Below, in pieces: positions 1 to 8,542 of a stretch of 64,000 bases of DNA. The stretch spans positions 1,548,978-1,612,977 of the forward strand of contig NZ_MDKB01000001.1 of the NCBI RefSeq assembly GCF_001715295.1. Reading direction: 5' to 3'. The position numbers were made by a program, and so were the translations under genes. Position 1 is the stretch's first letter, and every line of letters begins with the position of its first letter. This DNA comes from Streptomyces griseus. GTDB lineage: Bacteria; Actinomycetota; Actinomycetes; Streptomycetales; Streptomycetaceae. Below the pieces are notes generated by a model. The model ran no database searches and had not been told where the DNA came from. It saw nothing but the letters and a program-made list of their open reading frames with translations.

Positions 1-1815
1 CGGGCCCCGGCCCCCGATGTCGCGCCCACGCGTCCGGTGCCCGCCGGAAGGGAGCCGGCCACCCGGACCGCGGACCGTGCGACGACCGCCCCGCACGTGG
101 AGGCGGGCCCGCTCGGCGTGCTCGACGGCGACGGCTCGGTGTACTGCGCCAGGGGCCTGGTGCTCGAATGCCGGGCCACCACACTCCCCGCCCTGGCCGA
201 ATGGACACTGGCCGAGGCGAAGCTCGGCACGCCCCGGCTGCACCGCTGGGGCAAGGACAGTGACCCGCTGATCGTCCTCACGGCGGCGGCAGCGGAACGC
301 CTCGGCCTCCCCGCCGTCCTCGACGACCGCAGGAACCTGCGGCTGCCCGACGACCACAAGGTCATCAGGCAACTGCAGCGGGCGAAATGGAAGCTGACGA
401 AGCGAGGCTTCGGGCCGTGGGCGCGGGTCTACCGTCCGGCCGTCGACGGGCGGCGCCGGTGCGTCCAGTTCGCCGTACTGCCCTGGGGAGCACTGGACAC
501 GCGCTCGTGGGGGAGCGCCGACCGCCTGCCCCCGCAGGACCTGGCAGCGGTACTCGCGGCCTACGCGTCGCGGGTGATCACCCCGCGCGGGTCGACGGCC
601 GTGTCCGGCCTCGAGCTGATGACGGCACTGCGCCCCCCGACACGACCGGTCAAGGACGACGCGACCGGCGCGTGGGTGTCGGGCCCGACGCCCGGTTCGC
701 TGACCGCACCTGTCGATCCGGCGCCTCCCGAGGCCCCGGCGGAGCACCCGGTCGCCGCCGCCCTCCACGCCCGCACCCACACCCGCACCCCCGCCGAGGT
801 CCTGGACGAGGAGGCGTACGAATGGACGCGCGACCCCCAGCTCCTCACCGACGCCGAATGCGCCCGCCCGTATGCCGTAGGCATCGATGTGAACACCGCG
901 TTCCTGGCCGCCGCCAACCGGCTGGTGGTGGGCCTCGGCGGACCGGTGCACGTCCAGGCACCCGCGTTCGACAGGAAGACACCGGGCTCCTGGCTCGTCG
1001 ACCTGTCCGGCATCGAACTCGACCCCCGCCTCCCCTCCCCGTTCACCCCTCACGGCGCCCGGCCCGACGGCCCCGCCTGGTACGCGACACCGACCGTCGC
1101 CTACGCTCAGGAACTCATCGACACCTACCGGCTGCCGGTGCGTCTACGCCCGTCGGAGGCATGGATCCGTCCTGAGGCCGGCCCTTACCTGGACCCCTGG
1201 TACACCCGTCTCAGCGAGGCGTACAAAGCCACCATGGCCGACCTCGGCGTCACCTCCGGAATGCCGGAGGGGGAGTTCCTGAGGGCCATGGAGCAGCACA
1301 AGCAGAGCGATCCGGCCACCACCGCGGTGCTCTCGGCGATCAAGTCGACGATCAAGGGGGGCATCGGCAAACTGCGCGAACGTCCCCAGGGGGCGCGGTA
1401 CACGTTCGGTGAACGCTGGCCCGCCCTCGAACGGCCCACCTGGCGCCCCGACATCCGCGCCGCCGTCATCTCGGCCGCCCGGGTCAACATGCACCGCAAG
1501 GTGCTCAAGACGGCGCTCGCGACCCAGCAGGGCCCGCCGCCCACCGGCCGTCTGACACTCGACGACGGCGCACTCGTGCCCATCGCCCTTCTGTCGGACT
1601 GTGCGGTCTACCTGTCCGACGGCCCCGGCCCCCTGGACGTCCTGCCCCGTACGGCCGACGGAAAGCCCGCTCCGGGAACGTTCCGGCTCGGCGTGTCGCC
1701 CGGCATGGTCAAGCACGAAGGTACCCGGGAACTGCTCTGGGCCGTGCAGATGCTCGATGAAGGACTCAATCCCGCCCGGCACATCAAGGGCGACGACCAG
1801 GACACCGGGGAGTAG
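1..1815 (+). CDS. tap: Telomere-associated protein Tap (5' end outside window)
   Basis: In streptomycetes Tap binds the single-stranded telomere overhang of linear replicons and recruits the terminal protein Tpg for end patching. The reading frame is open to base 1, so the true start, and probably the N-terminal DNA-binding part, lies left of the window; a GTG at 37 is only the first in-frame start codon seen here. About 600 residues are visible, against roughly 720-740 for complete family members as I recall. Identification rests mainly on position: the gene ends 9 bp before an unmistakable tpg, the conserved tap-tpg order. The tail (GTRELLWAVQMLDEGLNPA, then an acidic end) fits a cytosolic protein, and I see no signal peptide or membrane segment. 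It is likely cotranscribed with tpg. Confidence 0.8.
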   Translation, partial: RAPAPDVAPTRPVPAGREPATRTADRATTAPHVEAGPLGVLDGDGSVYCARGLVLECRATTLPALAEWTLAEAKLGTPRLHRWGKDSDPLIVLTAAAAERLGLPAVLDDRRNLRLPDDHKVIRQLQRAKWKLTKRGFGPWARVYRPAVDGRRRCVQFAVLPWGALDTRSWGSADRLPPQDLAAVLAAYASRVITPRGSTAVSGLELMTALRPPTRPVKDDATGAWVSGPTPGSLTAPVDPAPPEAPAEHPVAAALHARTHTRTPAEVLDEEAYEWTRDPQLLTDAECARPYAVGIDVNTAFLAAANRLVVGLGGPVHVQAPAFDRKTPGSWLVDLSGIELDPRLPSPFTPHGARPDGPAWYATPTVAYAQELIDTYRLPVRLRPSEAWIRPEAGPYLDPWYTRLSEAYKATMADLGVTSGMPEGEFLRAMEQHKQSDPATTAVLSAIKSTIKGGIGKLRERPQGARYTFGERWPALERPTWRPDIRAAVISAARVNMHRKVLKTALATQQGPPPTGRLTLDDGALVPIALLSDCAVYLSDGPGPLDVLPRTADGKPAPGTFRLGVSPGMVKHEGTRELLWAVQMLDEGLNPARHIKGDDQDTGE

Positions 1816-1824
1816 GAACACCGC

Positions 1825-2379
1825 ATGGGGATCCTCGAGGACAGCCTCGACCAGGCAGCGGCGAACACCGTCACCCGGCCGGCGCCCAAGTCCGCGAACG
1901 CGCAGATGCGCTACCTCGTCAAACAGTTCAAGGGCACCGGAGCCGTGGCCGACGCGCTGGGGATCTCCCAGCGCACGGTCGAACGGTACGTCAGGAACCA
2001 GATCAGGCAGCCGCGTCCCGACCTGGCCGCCCGTCTCGCGCGCCAGGTCCGCGAACGGTGGCAACCACGGGTGAGGGAACGGGCGAAGAGGATGGCCGCG
2101 ACCACCACCGGCATCGTCGTGGAGACCAGGGCGCGGTTCGGCTTCACCGCCGCACCCGGCACCACCGACGACGGGCGCGTCCGGCGTATCACCCAGCACC
2201 TCCCACCGGAGTACGCCGCACGGCTCTTCGATGCCCGGACGGCGGGCGCCACCGAGCAGCAACTCCGGGCCGTGGTCGCCGAAGGACTCCAGGAGCAGTA
2301 CTTCAAGGACGGCGGCCGGCGCGCCCAGGGGGTGCAGGTCGAGTTCACCGACATCGACTACATGGAGATCGAATTCTGA
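1825..2379 (+). CDS. tpg: Terminal protein Tpg of linear replicon
   Basis: Tpg is covalently attached to the 5' ends of Streptomyces linear chromosomes and plasmids and primes fill-in of the telomere overhang. The product is 184 residues, the usual length of the family. A helix-turn-helix lies at about residues 38-60 (GAVADALGISQRTVERYVRN), and the hydrophilic C-terminus ends in the acidic stretch DIDYMEIEF. ATG at 1825 is 9 bp after the tap stop, so the two genes form an operon. The gene looks intact, and its presence implies that the replicon is linear. Chromosomal and linear-plasmid copies cannot be told apart from this window. Confidence 0.9.
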   Translation: MGILEDSLDQAAANTVTRPAPKSANAQMRYLVKQFKGTGAVADALGISQRTVERYVRNQIRQPRPDLAARLARQVRERWQPRVRERAKRMAATTTGIVVETRARFGFTAAPGTTDDGRVRRITQHLPPEYAARLFDARTAGATEQQLRAVVAEGLQEQYFKDGGRRAQGVQVEFTDIDYMEIEF

Positions 2380-2425
2380 GTCCGCCGGTCGACACCCCGG
2401 TTCCCGTCGTGTGTCACTGAGCGCT

Positions 2426-2922
2426 TCATCCGGCGAGTGAGCGTGCGCGTGGGCGACCGGAGTGTTCAGTCTCGTGTGTGGATGAGCTGGTCGGCCAAGC
2501 GTCGAGGAGGGGCTTCATCTGGTGGTAGTAGGGCTGCTTGTCCTGCTTGAGCCACGCATCCGCCGGCGAAGTCCGGGACCAGCAGCGGCCAGCGCTCGCC
2601 CAGACTCTCGAAGCCCTGCTGCCGGCGGGCGGAATCAGGCACTCCAGCCCGGCCCCGTGACGCCGGCCCGTCCTCCAGGGGCACCGCCGCACCCGCCCCG
2701 ACGCCGTCGCCCGCCCGGCCGACAAGTCCTTCACCGGGACGATGACGTCCGACTTCCCGACCTTCCACGTCACCGTCCACGTATGCGGCCGGCCCGGCCC
2801 CGGATCCAGGAAGTCGGTGGCACGGTCGGACAGCGAGTACGGCAGCACAAGGTCGTCAAGGCGGCAGGCAGGGGACCGCACCGGACCTGCCTGACCCCCT
2901 CGACCACCTGTACGTCACCCAT
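2426..2922 (-). pseudogene. Frameshifted remnant of an unrecognised protein
   Basis: Protein-like segments follow each other in the same direction but in different frames. The first is an ATG at 2922 followed by GDVQVVEGVRQVR. About 1-2 bases off frame, near 2881, comes RLDDLVLPYSLSDRATDFL and then HTWTVTWKVGKSDVIVPVKD. The other frame then gives FESLGERWPLLVPDFAGG, and the last switch gives AWLKQDKQPYYHQMKPLLDAW before the stop at 2426. A single functional gene of about 160 codons would need at least two or three frame corrections. I do not recognise the family. It is either a decayed gene in a chromosome arm or a patch of poor sequence. Confidence 0.4.
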
Positions 2923-3051
2923 GGTGAGAGCACACCGCAGAGCAGACGCCGTACGTGGGGAAAGGTCCGAACCGACATCACCCACGGGTCGTACCGGCGC
3001 CCTGCTCAACTCGCCGGACGAAGTGCTCACGCGGAAGGGAGAACCCGGGGG

Positions 3052-4197
3052 TCAGCTCCGGTCTTGCGCGTACTGAGCTGCGTACCAACTGGAGTCGATG
3101 GCGGGATTGCTCAAAGTTCCCCAGAACCGGTCGTCAGGTATCGGTGGCAGTGGCGGATTGCCCAGGTCCGCATGGAGATCCGCACGCCAGTCGACGGTGA
3201 AGTGACTCCGGATCTCCGCGCTCTCGCACACGGACCTGTAGGCGGACCCCCAGATGCCGAGGGCTATCTTCTCCGCGGCCCACCTGAGAGCGGGGTCTCG
3301 GCCGGTGTCAGCCTGCGCAAGCACCGCGCGCAGGCGCAGGGCGAGCGGATCGGTCTCGTCCGGCCGTGGCGGGGTCTCGCCGCGCTCCCACGCGTTCAGG
3401 GCTGCCGCGACCTCCGGGTAGTTGTTCAGGCCCGTTTCGACCGCCAGTCTGCGCAGTTGCTTCTGCGCGGCCACAACCACCTGTTCGAACGGCAGGGTCG
3501 CGATCAGCGCACCGAGTTCCCCGTGTCCGTCCAGGTGGCTCACGTGGAGGAGGTCGGTGGGACTGTGGGACAGGTCCAGCTCCGGCAACTGCTCGTCCGG
3601 TGCGGGAAGGGGCTCGTCGGCGCTGTACTTCGGCCTGGCAGGCAGAGGGTCCTCCCGGAACAACCGGCCGTTGAACGTGACGATACCGGCAGCCTGGCCG
3701 CGCTCAAGCTGGTCGGCCTCTTCGGCCAGATACTCGCCCAGCGAGTCGGCCTCCCCGAAACTGGTGCCGGTCTCGTCGAAGAACCGCCCGACCGTGCCGA
3801 AGGAGTCCCGCCCGGTACGGCAGTCCACCAGAAGGCCGTCCGACGTCACGTCGTAAGAACCGAACTTCACGTAGCCGTGAAGCCAGTAGTCCTCGGCCTC
3901 CCCGTCGATGCCCTGGTCGATGCCGCGCATGAACCCGGTGTCCCCGAGGATTCCGCTCACCCCGAGCAGCCGGTCGCCCGAGCTGAACCGGAATGCCTCA
4001 GGTCCCTCCAGCGCCCCGTCGTGTCGGAGAAGGGAAGCGACCAGCTCGGGAGGAAAGGTGACACCGAGTTCCTCTTGTGCTGCCGCGATCTCGTCGTCCC
4101 CGGCGGGCGGCCGGAGCGTGGCGAAAGTGCGAGGCGCGTGCTCGCGCAGCCACGCGTCGATGCGAGTCCATGAGGCCTGGACCAAGTCTGCTGTCAT
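3052..4197 (-). CDS. SUKH-superfamily (SMI1/KNR4-like) protein with helical C-terminal domain
   Basis: The N-terminal half (about residues 1-190) has the SUKH pattern: an amphipathic helix ending in IAAAQEELGVTFPPELVASL, then LLRHDGA and a glycine-rich beta region with DYWLHGYVKFGSYDVTSDG. SUKH proteins commonly act as immunity proteins against contact-dependent or polymorphic toxins; others are of unknown role. The C-terminal part (about 250-350) is predicted helical and unfamiliar. I chose ATG 4197 because the family-like sequence begins there; an in-frame GTG at 4227 would add ten residues. There is no signal peptide, so a cytosolic location is expected. It stands alone, with no recognisable toxin gene beside it; the decayed ORF at 2426-2922 downstream is on the same strand. 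Confidence 0.72.
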   Translation of the reverse strand: MTADLVQASWTRIDAWLREHAPRTFATLRPPAGDDEIAAAQEELGVTFPPELVASLLRHDGALEGPEAFRFSSGDRLLGVSGILGDTGFMRGIDQGIDGEAEDYWLHGYVKFGSYDVTSDGLLVDCRTGRDSFGTVGRFFDETGTSFGEADSLGEYLAEEADQLERGQAAGIVTFNGRLFREDPLPARPKYSADEPLPAPDEQLPELDLSHSPTDLLHVSHLDGHGELGALIATLPFEQVVVAAQKQLRRLAVETGLNNYPEVAAALNAWERGETPPRPDETDPLALRLRAVLAQADTGRDPALRWAAEKIALGIWGSAYRSVCESAEIRSHFTVDWRADLHADLGNPPLPPIPDDRFWGTLSNPAIDSSWYAAQYAQDRS

Positions 4198-4483
4198 AGG
4201 GCCGACCCTAAAGTCCGCCACTGACACCGGGGTCGTCCCTCATCGGTCCTGTCCGCCGTGCCGGCGTTCGGACCGGTGATTCAAGTGGCCCCGTGTCCCG
4301 GCTCACCAAGCCGTCGGCACCGGAAGTGCGGTCACCGGCTCACGTGCTCACTCGCCAAGTGAAGCGCGCAGTCACCGTCGTGCCACCGAGCCGCAGCACG
4401 ACGGTTGTGCCGAGGCAGGCGGTCCGCCACCGGGACCACCGGCCGGTGAGTCGCTCAGTGGATTTCCGGATCGAGGCGCAGTC

Positions 4484-4985
4484 TCAGCTGTCCAGCCCCG
4501 CTGCCCACGTGCGTCGGCGCAGCACGTAGTCGCTGAAGAGGTGTCGGCTCGGGTCGAGCAGTTCACCCACCTCCGCGTCGCCGCGCCGCGCGTCCGGCAA
4601 CGGATGCCAGCACGCCACCGCTTGTCCGGCCCAGGTGCGCAGCATCCTGTCCGGGGCATCGAGCAGACCGACCGCCGCCCGTAGGGCCACCACGCCGCCG
4701 CGCGCGTCCAGCAGCCGGAATGCGCCGACGCGGACGTGCCGCGGCCGCTCGGAGGTGGTGAGTGCGCCTCAGCAGCGGGTCGGCGGGTAGTTCCCGGGCC
4801 GAGGGCAGCAGGGCGGCGGCCGTCCCGCGGGCGATCCCGGCGGCCGGGGCGTCGAGGAGCGGCCACAGCTGGTTCGCATCCACGCAGGCCGGTGCCCGCA
4901 GCCCTGCCACCGCCCGCGCCCGTGCCCCTACCGGGTGGGCTGCCGGAGTAGCGGTGACGACGGCCGGTGCCCTCACGGCCGCTGC
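4484..4985 (-). pseudogene. Truncated, frameshifted HEAT-repeat-like protein remnant
   Basis: Two adjoining minus-strand frames together give a continuous helical-repeat protein. The upstream part reads ARAVAGLRAPACVDANQLW ... ALLPSARELPADPLLRR. After a one-base shift near 4763 it continues LTTSERPRHVRVGAFRLLD, then VALRAAVGLLDAPDRMLRTW and the end RRRTWAAGLDS before the TGA at 4484. Removing one base restores a single frame. The leucine/alanine-rich 30-40 residue periodicity resembles HEAT repeats. No start codon with a ribosome-binding site is visible before the neighbouring gene begins at 5005, so the N-terminus is missing as well. The family assignment is tentative. Confidence 0.45.
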
Positions 4986-5004
4986 CGAATGGGGAAGCGT
5001 CGGC

Positions 5005-5364
5005 CTACCTCCGTCCGGTGAGGGCACTCTCGATCAGGTCGACAGTCGCGCGGGGGTCATCGACCTGCAGAACCAGGCGCGCGTACTGCTCGTCGGCGAG
5101 TTCGATCACGAGGGCCTTCGACGGATCCTTGACGTCCCAGAAGACCCTCTCGCCGTCCTGGTGGAAGGTGCCCGCGATGATCACGCCGGGTAGGTGGGAG
5201 CCCGGTGCGCGGATTCCCTTGGGTTCGCCGGCGATGCCGGGATCGACGGTCGCGCCACGGACGTGGGCCAGCGGGACGGTCAGGCTGCCTTTGAGGGCCC
5301 AGAACTTGTCGAGACCTTCGATCACGACGACGAGGTTGTCGCCTTCGATGCGGATCAGTGCCAT
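5005..5364 (-). CDS. Small conserved PH-like actinobacterial protein
   Basis: This 119-residue protein starts MALIRIEGDNLVVVIEGLDK and looks like a single beta-rich domain followed by one C-terminal helix (DDPRATVDLIESAL). That layout recalls a bacterial pleckstrin-homology-like fold. I recall close relatives as conserved uncharacterised proteins in many actinobacteria. It starts 10 bp after the TetR stop, with AAGGA upstream of its ATG, so it is almost certainly expressed with the regulator. There is no membrane segment or signal peptide. The biochemical role is unknown; a ligand- or partner-binding protein controlled by the adjacent repressor is an inference only. Confidence 0.8.
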   Translation of the reverse strand: MALIRIEGDNLVVVIEGLDKFWALKGSLTVPLAHVRGATVDPGIAGEPKGIRAPGSHLPGVIIAGTFHQDGERVFWDVKDPSKALVIELADEQYARLVLQVDDPRATVDLIESALTGRR

Positions 5365-5374
5365 GCCGGTTTCC

Positions 5375-5878
5375 TTATCGGGTGAGAGAGCCGAGACCTC
5401 GGACCAGAGCGGTGGCCGCGTCGTCGGGGTTGCCGCGCAGGATGATGCCCAGCGCCGCGGCCGTGAGGGCGGTGGCCAGGTCGGCGGAGACGCCGAGGGC
5501 GTCGGCGATCGCCTGGTCGACGGCTGCCAACGCGGCTTTCACCTCGACGGCGACCTCCTCGTCCACCGGTGCGCGTTCGACCGCCGCGAGCAGAAGCAGA
5601 CCGAGGTCGGCCGACGTGATGAGCCGCAGCGCGGCCGCGGCGTCCGATGCGCCGGCGAGGGTGTCGAGCAACGGGCGGACGTCGTCGGCGAGGTGACGGC
5701 GCAGAGCTGTCAGGTAGAGGCCGCGCTTGCTGCCGAACGTCTTGTACAGGCTGTTCCGGTGCACGCCGAGGTGGCTGACGAGGTCGTCCACGGACACTCC
5801 GTCGTACGCACGTCCACCGAACAGAACCACGGCGGCACGCACCGCTTCGTCTTCGTCGAATGCTCTTGGCCTGCCCAT
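5375..5878 (-). CDS. TetR-family transcriptional regulator
   Basis: The 167-residue protein has the classic TetR N-terminus: MGRPRAFDEDEAVRAAVVLF, then a helix-turn-helix at about residues 25-47 (GVSVDDLVSHLGVHRNSLYKTF), followed by an all-helical ligand-binding and dimerisation domain. It would act as a dimeric repressor in the cytosol. A perfect 13-bp inverted repeat lies 20-53 bp upstream of its start, a typical autoregulatory operator position. The PH-like gene 10 bp downstream shares its transcript. The regulated process is not evident. The MFS exporter at 6414 is nearby, but a lipoprotein gene separates them and the same palindrome is not seen in front of the exporter. Confidence 0.92.
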   Translation of the reverse strand: MGRPRAFDEDEAVRAAVVLFGGRAYDGVSVDDLVSHLGVHRNSLYKTFGSKRGLYLTALRRHLADDVRPLLDTLAGASDAAAALRLITSADLGLLLLAAVERAPVDEEVAVEVKAALAAVDQAIADALGVSADLATALTAAALGIILRGNPDDAATALVRGLGSLTR

Positions 5879-5897
5879 GACCGTTACGGTAGACCGT

Positions 5898-5931
5898 TAA
5901 GGAACGATCGGTCAAGAACGATCGTTCCTTA
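5898..5931. promoter_or_regulatory. Perfect palindrome, probable TetR operator
   Basis: TAAGGAACGATCG is followed by an 8-base spacer and then its exact reverse complement CGATCGTTCCTTA. The site lies just upstream of the TetR gene and overlaps the last codon of the preceding lipoprotein gene. Size and location fit binding of a TetR dimer for autoregulation. Confidence 0.7.
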
Positions 5932-6321
5932 ATTGTCGTTCCCTCCGCAGCGCTTCTCCTCGTTCGTCGATCCCCTTCTTCGGCGGTCCTGGAAATCCGA
6001 CGGCAGTCGTTCGTAGGGTGCGCCGGGTGCGTGGACGCCGCCGAAGAGCGTCTCCGTGGAAGTGCCCGCAGTCTCCGGCCGGACATCCGGTATCTCCGAT
6101 CGCGGGGACGGAAGGCCGGCGAATGAGTACGTCCGACCGGTCGAGCGCCTCGTCGTGCCGACCGGACTGCTGCGACCGGTTCCGTCCGCCGGCCCATCCG
6201 GCTGGTGGCACCTCCTGAACTTCGGCTCGGCGACGCTTCCGTGAGGGTGCGGCGCACATGCGGCGGCCACCACCCCGGTTCCGGACAGTGCGACCAGGGG
6301 GCCTCGGGCAGAGACCTTCAC
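5929..6321 (-). CDS. Putative small lipoprotein
   Basis: GTG at 6321 is preceded by GGGAGAAGGA at good spacing. The 130-residue product begins with a short basic segment and a hydrophobic stretch ending GVVAAAC, consistent with a lipoprotein signal and lipidated Cys22. The remainder is hydrophilic, Arg/Pro-rich and matches no domain I recognise. Third-position GC is high, as expected of real coding sequence here. It shares orientation with the TetR-PH pair, and its stop lies inside the right arm of the TetR palindrome. It could also be the remnant of a longer secreted protein. Confidence 0.5.
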   Translation of the reverse strand: MKVSARGPLVALSGTGVVAAACAPHPHGSVAEPKFRRCHQPDGPADGTGRSSPVGTTRRSTGRTYSFAGLPSPRSEIPDVRPETAGTSTETLFGGVHAPGAPYERLPSDFQDRRRRGSTNEEKRCGGNDN

Positions 6322-6413
6322 GTCCTTCTCCCGGTGGCCCTGTGCCGGGCCCGTCCGCGCAGGCCTCCGGCCCGCCGCGCCGGTCGGAGCGTGGCGGGCA
6401 CTAACGTCGACGC

Positions 6414-7604
6414 ATGGACAGTGATCGCCAGGGCTGGCGCCGGTGCTACCTCAGCGGGGCGGTGTTCGCCGTCTGCATGGCCGGCACCACGCTCCCGACC
6501 CCCCTCTACGGCCTCTACCGGGAGAAGTTCGGCTTCTCCGAACTGATGGTCACCGTCGTCTACGCCGTCTATGCCTTCGGTGTCATCGGTGTGCTGCTGG
6601 CGGTGGGCAACGCCTCCGACGTCGTGGGCAGAAGGCCGGTCCTCCTGTGCGGCCTGGGATGCGCGGCACTGAGCGCGGTCTGCTTCCTGACCGCCGACGG
6701 AGTGGGCTGGCTGTACGCAGGCCGGATGCTGTCGGGTCTGTCCGCAGGCCTGTTCACCGGGGCCGCCACCGCGTACGTCATGGAGTTGGCGCCCTACGGC
6801 GGCGGCTCCAGAGCATCGCTCGTGGCGACGGCCGCCAACATGGGGGGCCTGGGCTGCGGTCCGCTGCTCGCCGGGATCCTCGCCCAGGACGCTCCCTGGC
6901 CCCTCCATCTGCCGTTCGCCGTGCATCTCGCCCTGCTGGCAGGCTCGGTCGCCGTCCTGCTGAGCCTTCCCGAGACCGTTACGGAACAACAACCGCTGAA
7001 GACCGTACGGCCGCAACGGCCGGCTCTGCCCGCCGAGGTCCGGGCGGTGTTCAAGCCCGCTGCGATCGCCTCGTTCGTGGGATTCGCCCTGTTCGGGGTC
7101 TTCACCTCGGTCAGCCCGGCGTTCCTGGCGGAGTCCTTGGGGGTGTCCGACCGCGCGGTCAGCGGACTGGTCGTCGCACTGGCCTTCTTCGCCTCGATCG
7201 CGGGGCAGTCCGCCGTAGGCCCGCTCGGTGTACGGCGCTCGCTTCCCCTGGGTTGCGCCCTGCTGTTGGGCGGGCTGGCGCTGCTCGCCGGCGCCCTGTG
7301 GTGGGAACTCCTGTCGCTGGTGGTCCTGAGCGCGCTGGTCGGGGGTGCGGGGCAGGGGCTGGCGTTCCGCGGCGCCCTGGCCGCGGTGGCCGAGGCGTCT
7401 CCCGCGGACCGGCGCGCCGCGGTGATCTCCGCGCTGTTCGTCGTCGCCTACGCGGGCATCTCCGTACCGGTCATCGGCGTGGGCGTCCTGGTGGGGCCCG
7501 TCGGACTGGAAGGCGCGGGGCTCGTGTTCATCGCGTGCATGGCCGTTCTGGTCTCCTCCGCCGCCACCTACCTGTTCCGGCGTCCGCTGCCAGTGAGCAC
7601 CTGA
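6414..7604 (+). CDS. Major facilitator superfamily (MFS) transporter
   Basis: This 396-residue membrane protein has about 12 hydrophobic segments and the MFS motif region between TM2 and TM3 (GNASDVVGRRPVLLCGL). It opens with LSGAVFAVCMAGTTLPTPLYG, typical of actinobacterial drug-exporter-like MFS proteins. It would act in the cytoplasmic membrane by proton-coupled antiport. The substrate is unknown. The 92-bp gap to the divergent lipoprotein gene presumably holds both promoters. No strong Shine-Dalgarno precedes the ATG, so a leaderless or weakly initiated transcript is possible. Confidence 0.92.
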   Translation: MDSDRQGWRRCYLSGAVFAVCMAGTTLPTPLYGLYREKFGFSELMVTVVYAVYAFGVIGVLLAVGNASDVVGRRPVLLCGLGCAALSAVCFLTADGVGWLYAGRMLSGLSAGLFTGAATAYVMELAPYGGGSRASLVATAANMGGLGCGPLLAGILAQDAPWPLHLPFAVHLALLAGSVAVLLSLPETVTEQQPLKTVRPQRPALPAEVRAVFKPAAIASFVGFALFGVFTSVSPAFLAESLGVSDRAVSGLVVALAFFASIAGQSAVGPLGVRRSLPLGCALLLGGLALLAGALWWELLSLVVLSALVGGAGQGLAFRGALAAVAEASPADRRAAVISALFVVAYAGISVPVIGVGVLVGPVGLEGAGLVFIACMAVLVSSAATYLFRRPLPVST

Positions 7605-7820
7605 GGACCTCGGCAGGGTCCGGCGTACGCGCGTCGAGCATGACATCCCCCTGCCCTCGCCCAGCGGCAGCCCGTGGAAGGTGGCCGGGCCGACGCCATG
7701 CGCTTCGCACCGTCGTGCGGGCGCCGCGAGTCGCCCAGGCCGGTCTCCCGGCTGGGGGCCGCCCGCCCCGGATGGGTCGTTCCGACGTGTCCCGGCGTGC
7801 GGGTCGTCGTTGACCAGGGC

Positions 7821-8273
7821 ATGAATCTGCGGTCGATGTCCCTGATGGTGGTTGTCCTCGCGAGTGCGACCGGCTGCGTATCCGTGACGGCCGGCCCGCA
7901 CGCCCCCGGCCCGGCCGTCTCCGTCCGCCCCCGGTCCGTACCCGCCGCGCAGGGATCGGCCGCAGCGGGCGCACCCCCCGCCGTCCGCGACGTCCTGGGC
8001 GTCTCCGGGGAGCGACCCGGCGGGAGCGGACGGAAGAGGGAGGCGAAGCGTGCCCCGGAGCATCGAGCATCTGCGCCCGAGCCGCCCGCCGGGAAGGAGG
8101 TGTGGGAGCGGCCCCACCGAGACGTCCCCGTCCGTCCCCGGCCGCGCCGAACGGACACGCCGGGCGCGGCCCTGCCGGAGCGGACGTACGACATGGGTTC
8201 CGTGTGCGCGGCCGGTCGGGGGGTCGCCTCCGCCGAGATCATGGGGCTGTGCCGCAGGACGTACGGACGCTGA
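7821..8273 (+). CDS. Hypothetical lipoprotein
   Basis: The 150-residue product from ATG 7821 begins MNLRSMSLMVVVLASATGC, a short lipoprotein signal with the lipobox ATGC. A Pro/Arg/Ala-rich disordered middle follows. A compact C-terminal motif (YDMGSVCAAGRGVASAEIMG, ending LCRRTYGR) carries two cysteines about 15 residues apart, which may form a disulphide outside the membrane. In-frame starts further upstream (from 7674) would bury the signal and are less likely. I recall similar tails in small uncharacterised Streptomyces proteins but know no function. It ends 246 bp before the iron box of the uptake operon. Confidence 0.6.
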   Translation: MNLRSMSLMVVVLASATGCVSVTAGPHAPGPAVSVRPRSVPAAQGSAAAGAPPAVRDVLGVSGERPGGSGRKREAKRAPEHRASAPEPPAGKEVWERPHRDVPVRPRPRRTDTPGAALPERTYDMGSVCAAGRGVASAEIMGLCRRTYGR

Positions 8274-8518
8274 GGTCACCCGCTCCGCAGACTGCCGGTG
8301 GGGCGCCGCGTGGCCCGGCCCCCGGGCCGCATCGTCGCCGGACTTCTCGCGGCAGCCGAGCGCGCCCTGTCACCACGGGCGCAACGCCTGCCTACGGCCT
8401 GCCCGTTCGCGCGCAGAGGCCCGTACGGCCGCGACCGACGTTCCCGCTCGCGCCCTGTGCGGCGGGGAGGAGGGGGGCGGACGAGCGGGCGGCAGGACCC
8501 CCTGGCCGATACCAGCCA

Positions 8519-8537
8519 TTAGGTTAGGCTAACCTTT
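8519..8537. promoter_or_regulatory. Iron box (DmdR1/IdeR/DtxR-type operator)
   Basis: TTAGGTTAGGCTAACCTTT matches the actinobacterial iron box TTAGGTTAGGCTAACCTAA at 17 of 19 positions, with a perfect inner palindrome AGGTTAGGCTAACCT. It ends 5 bp before the GTG of the siderophore ABC ATPase. Iron-loaded repressor bound here should block transcription of the whole uptake operon. Confidence 0.87.
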
Positions 8538-8542
8538 GTCGC

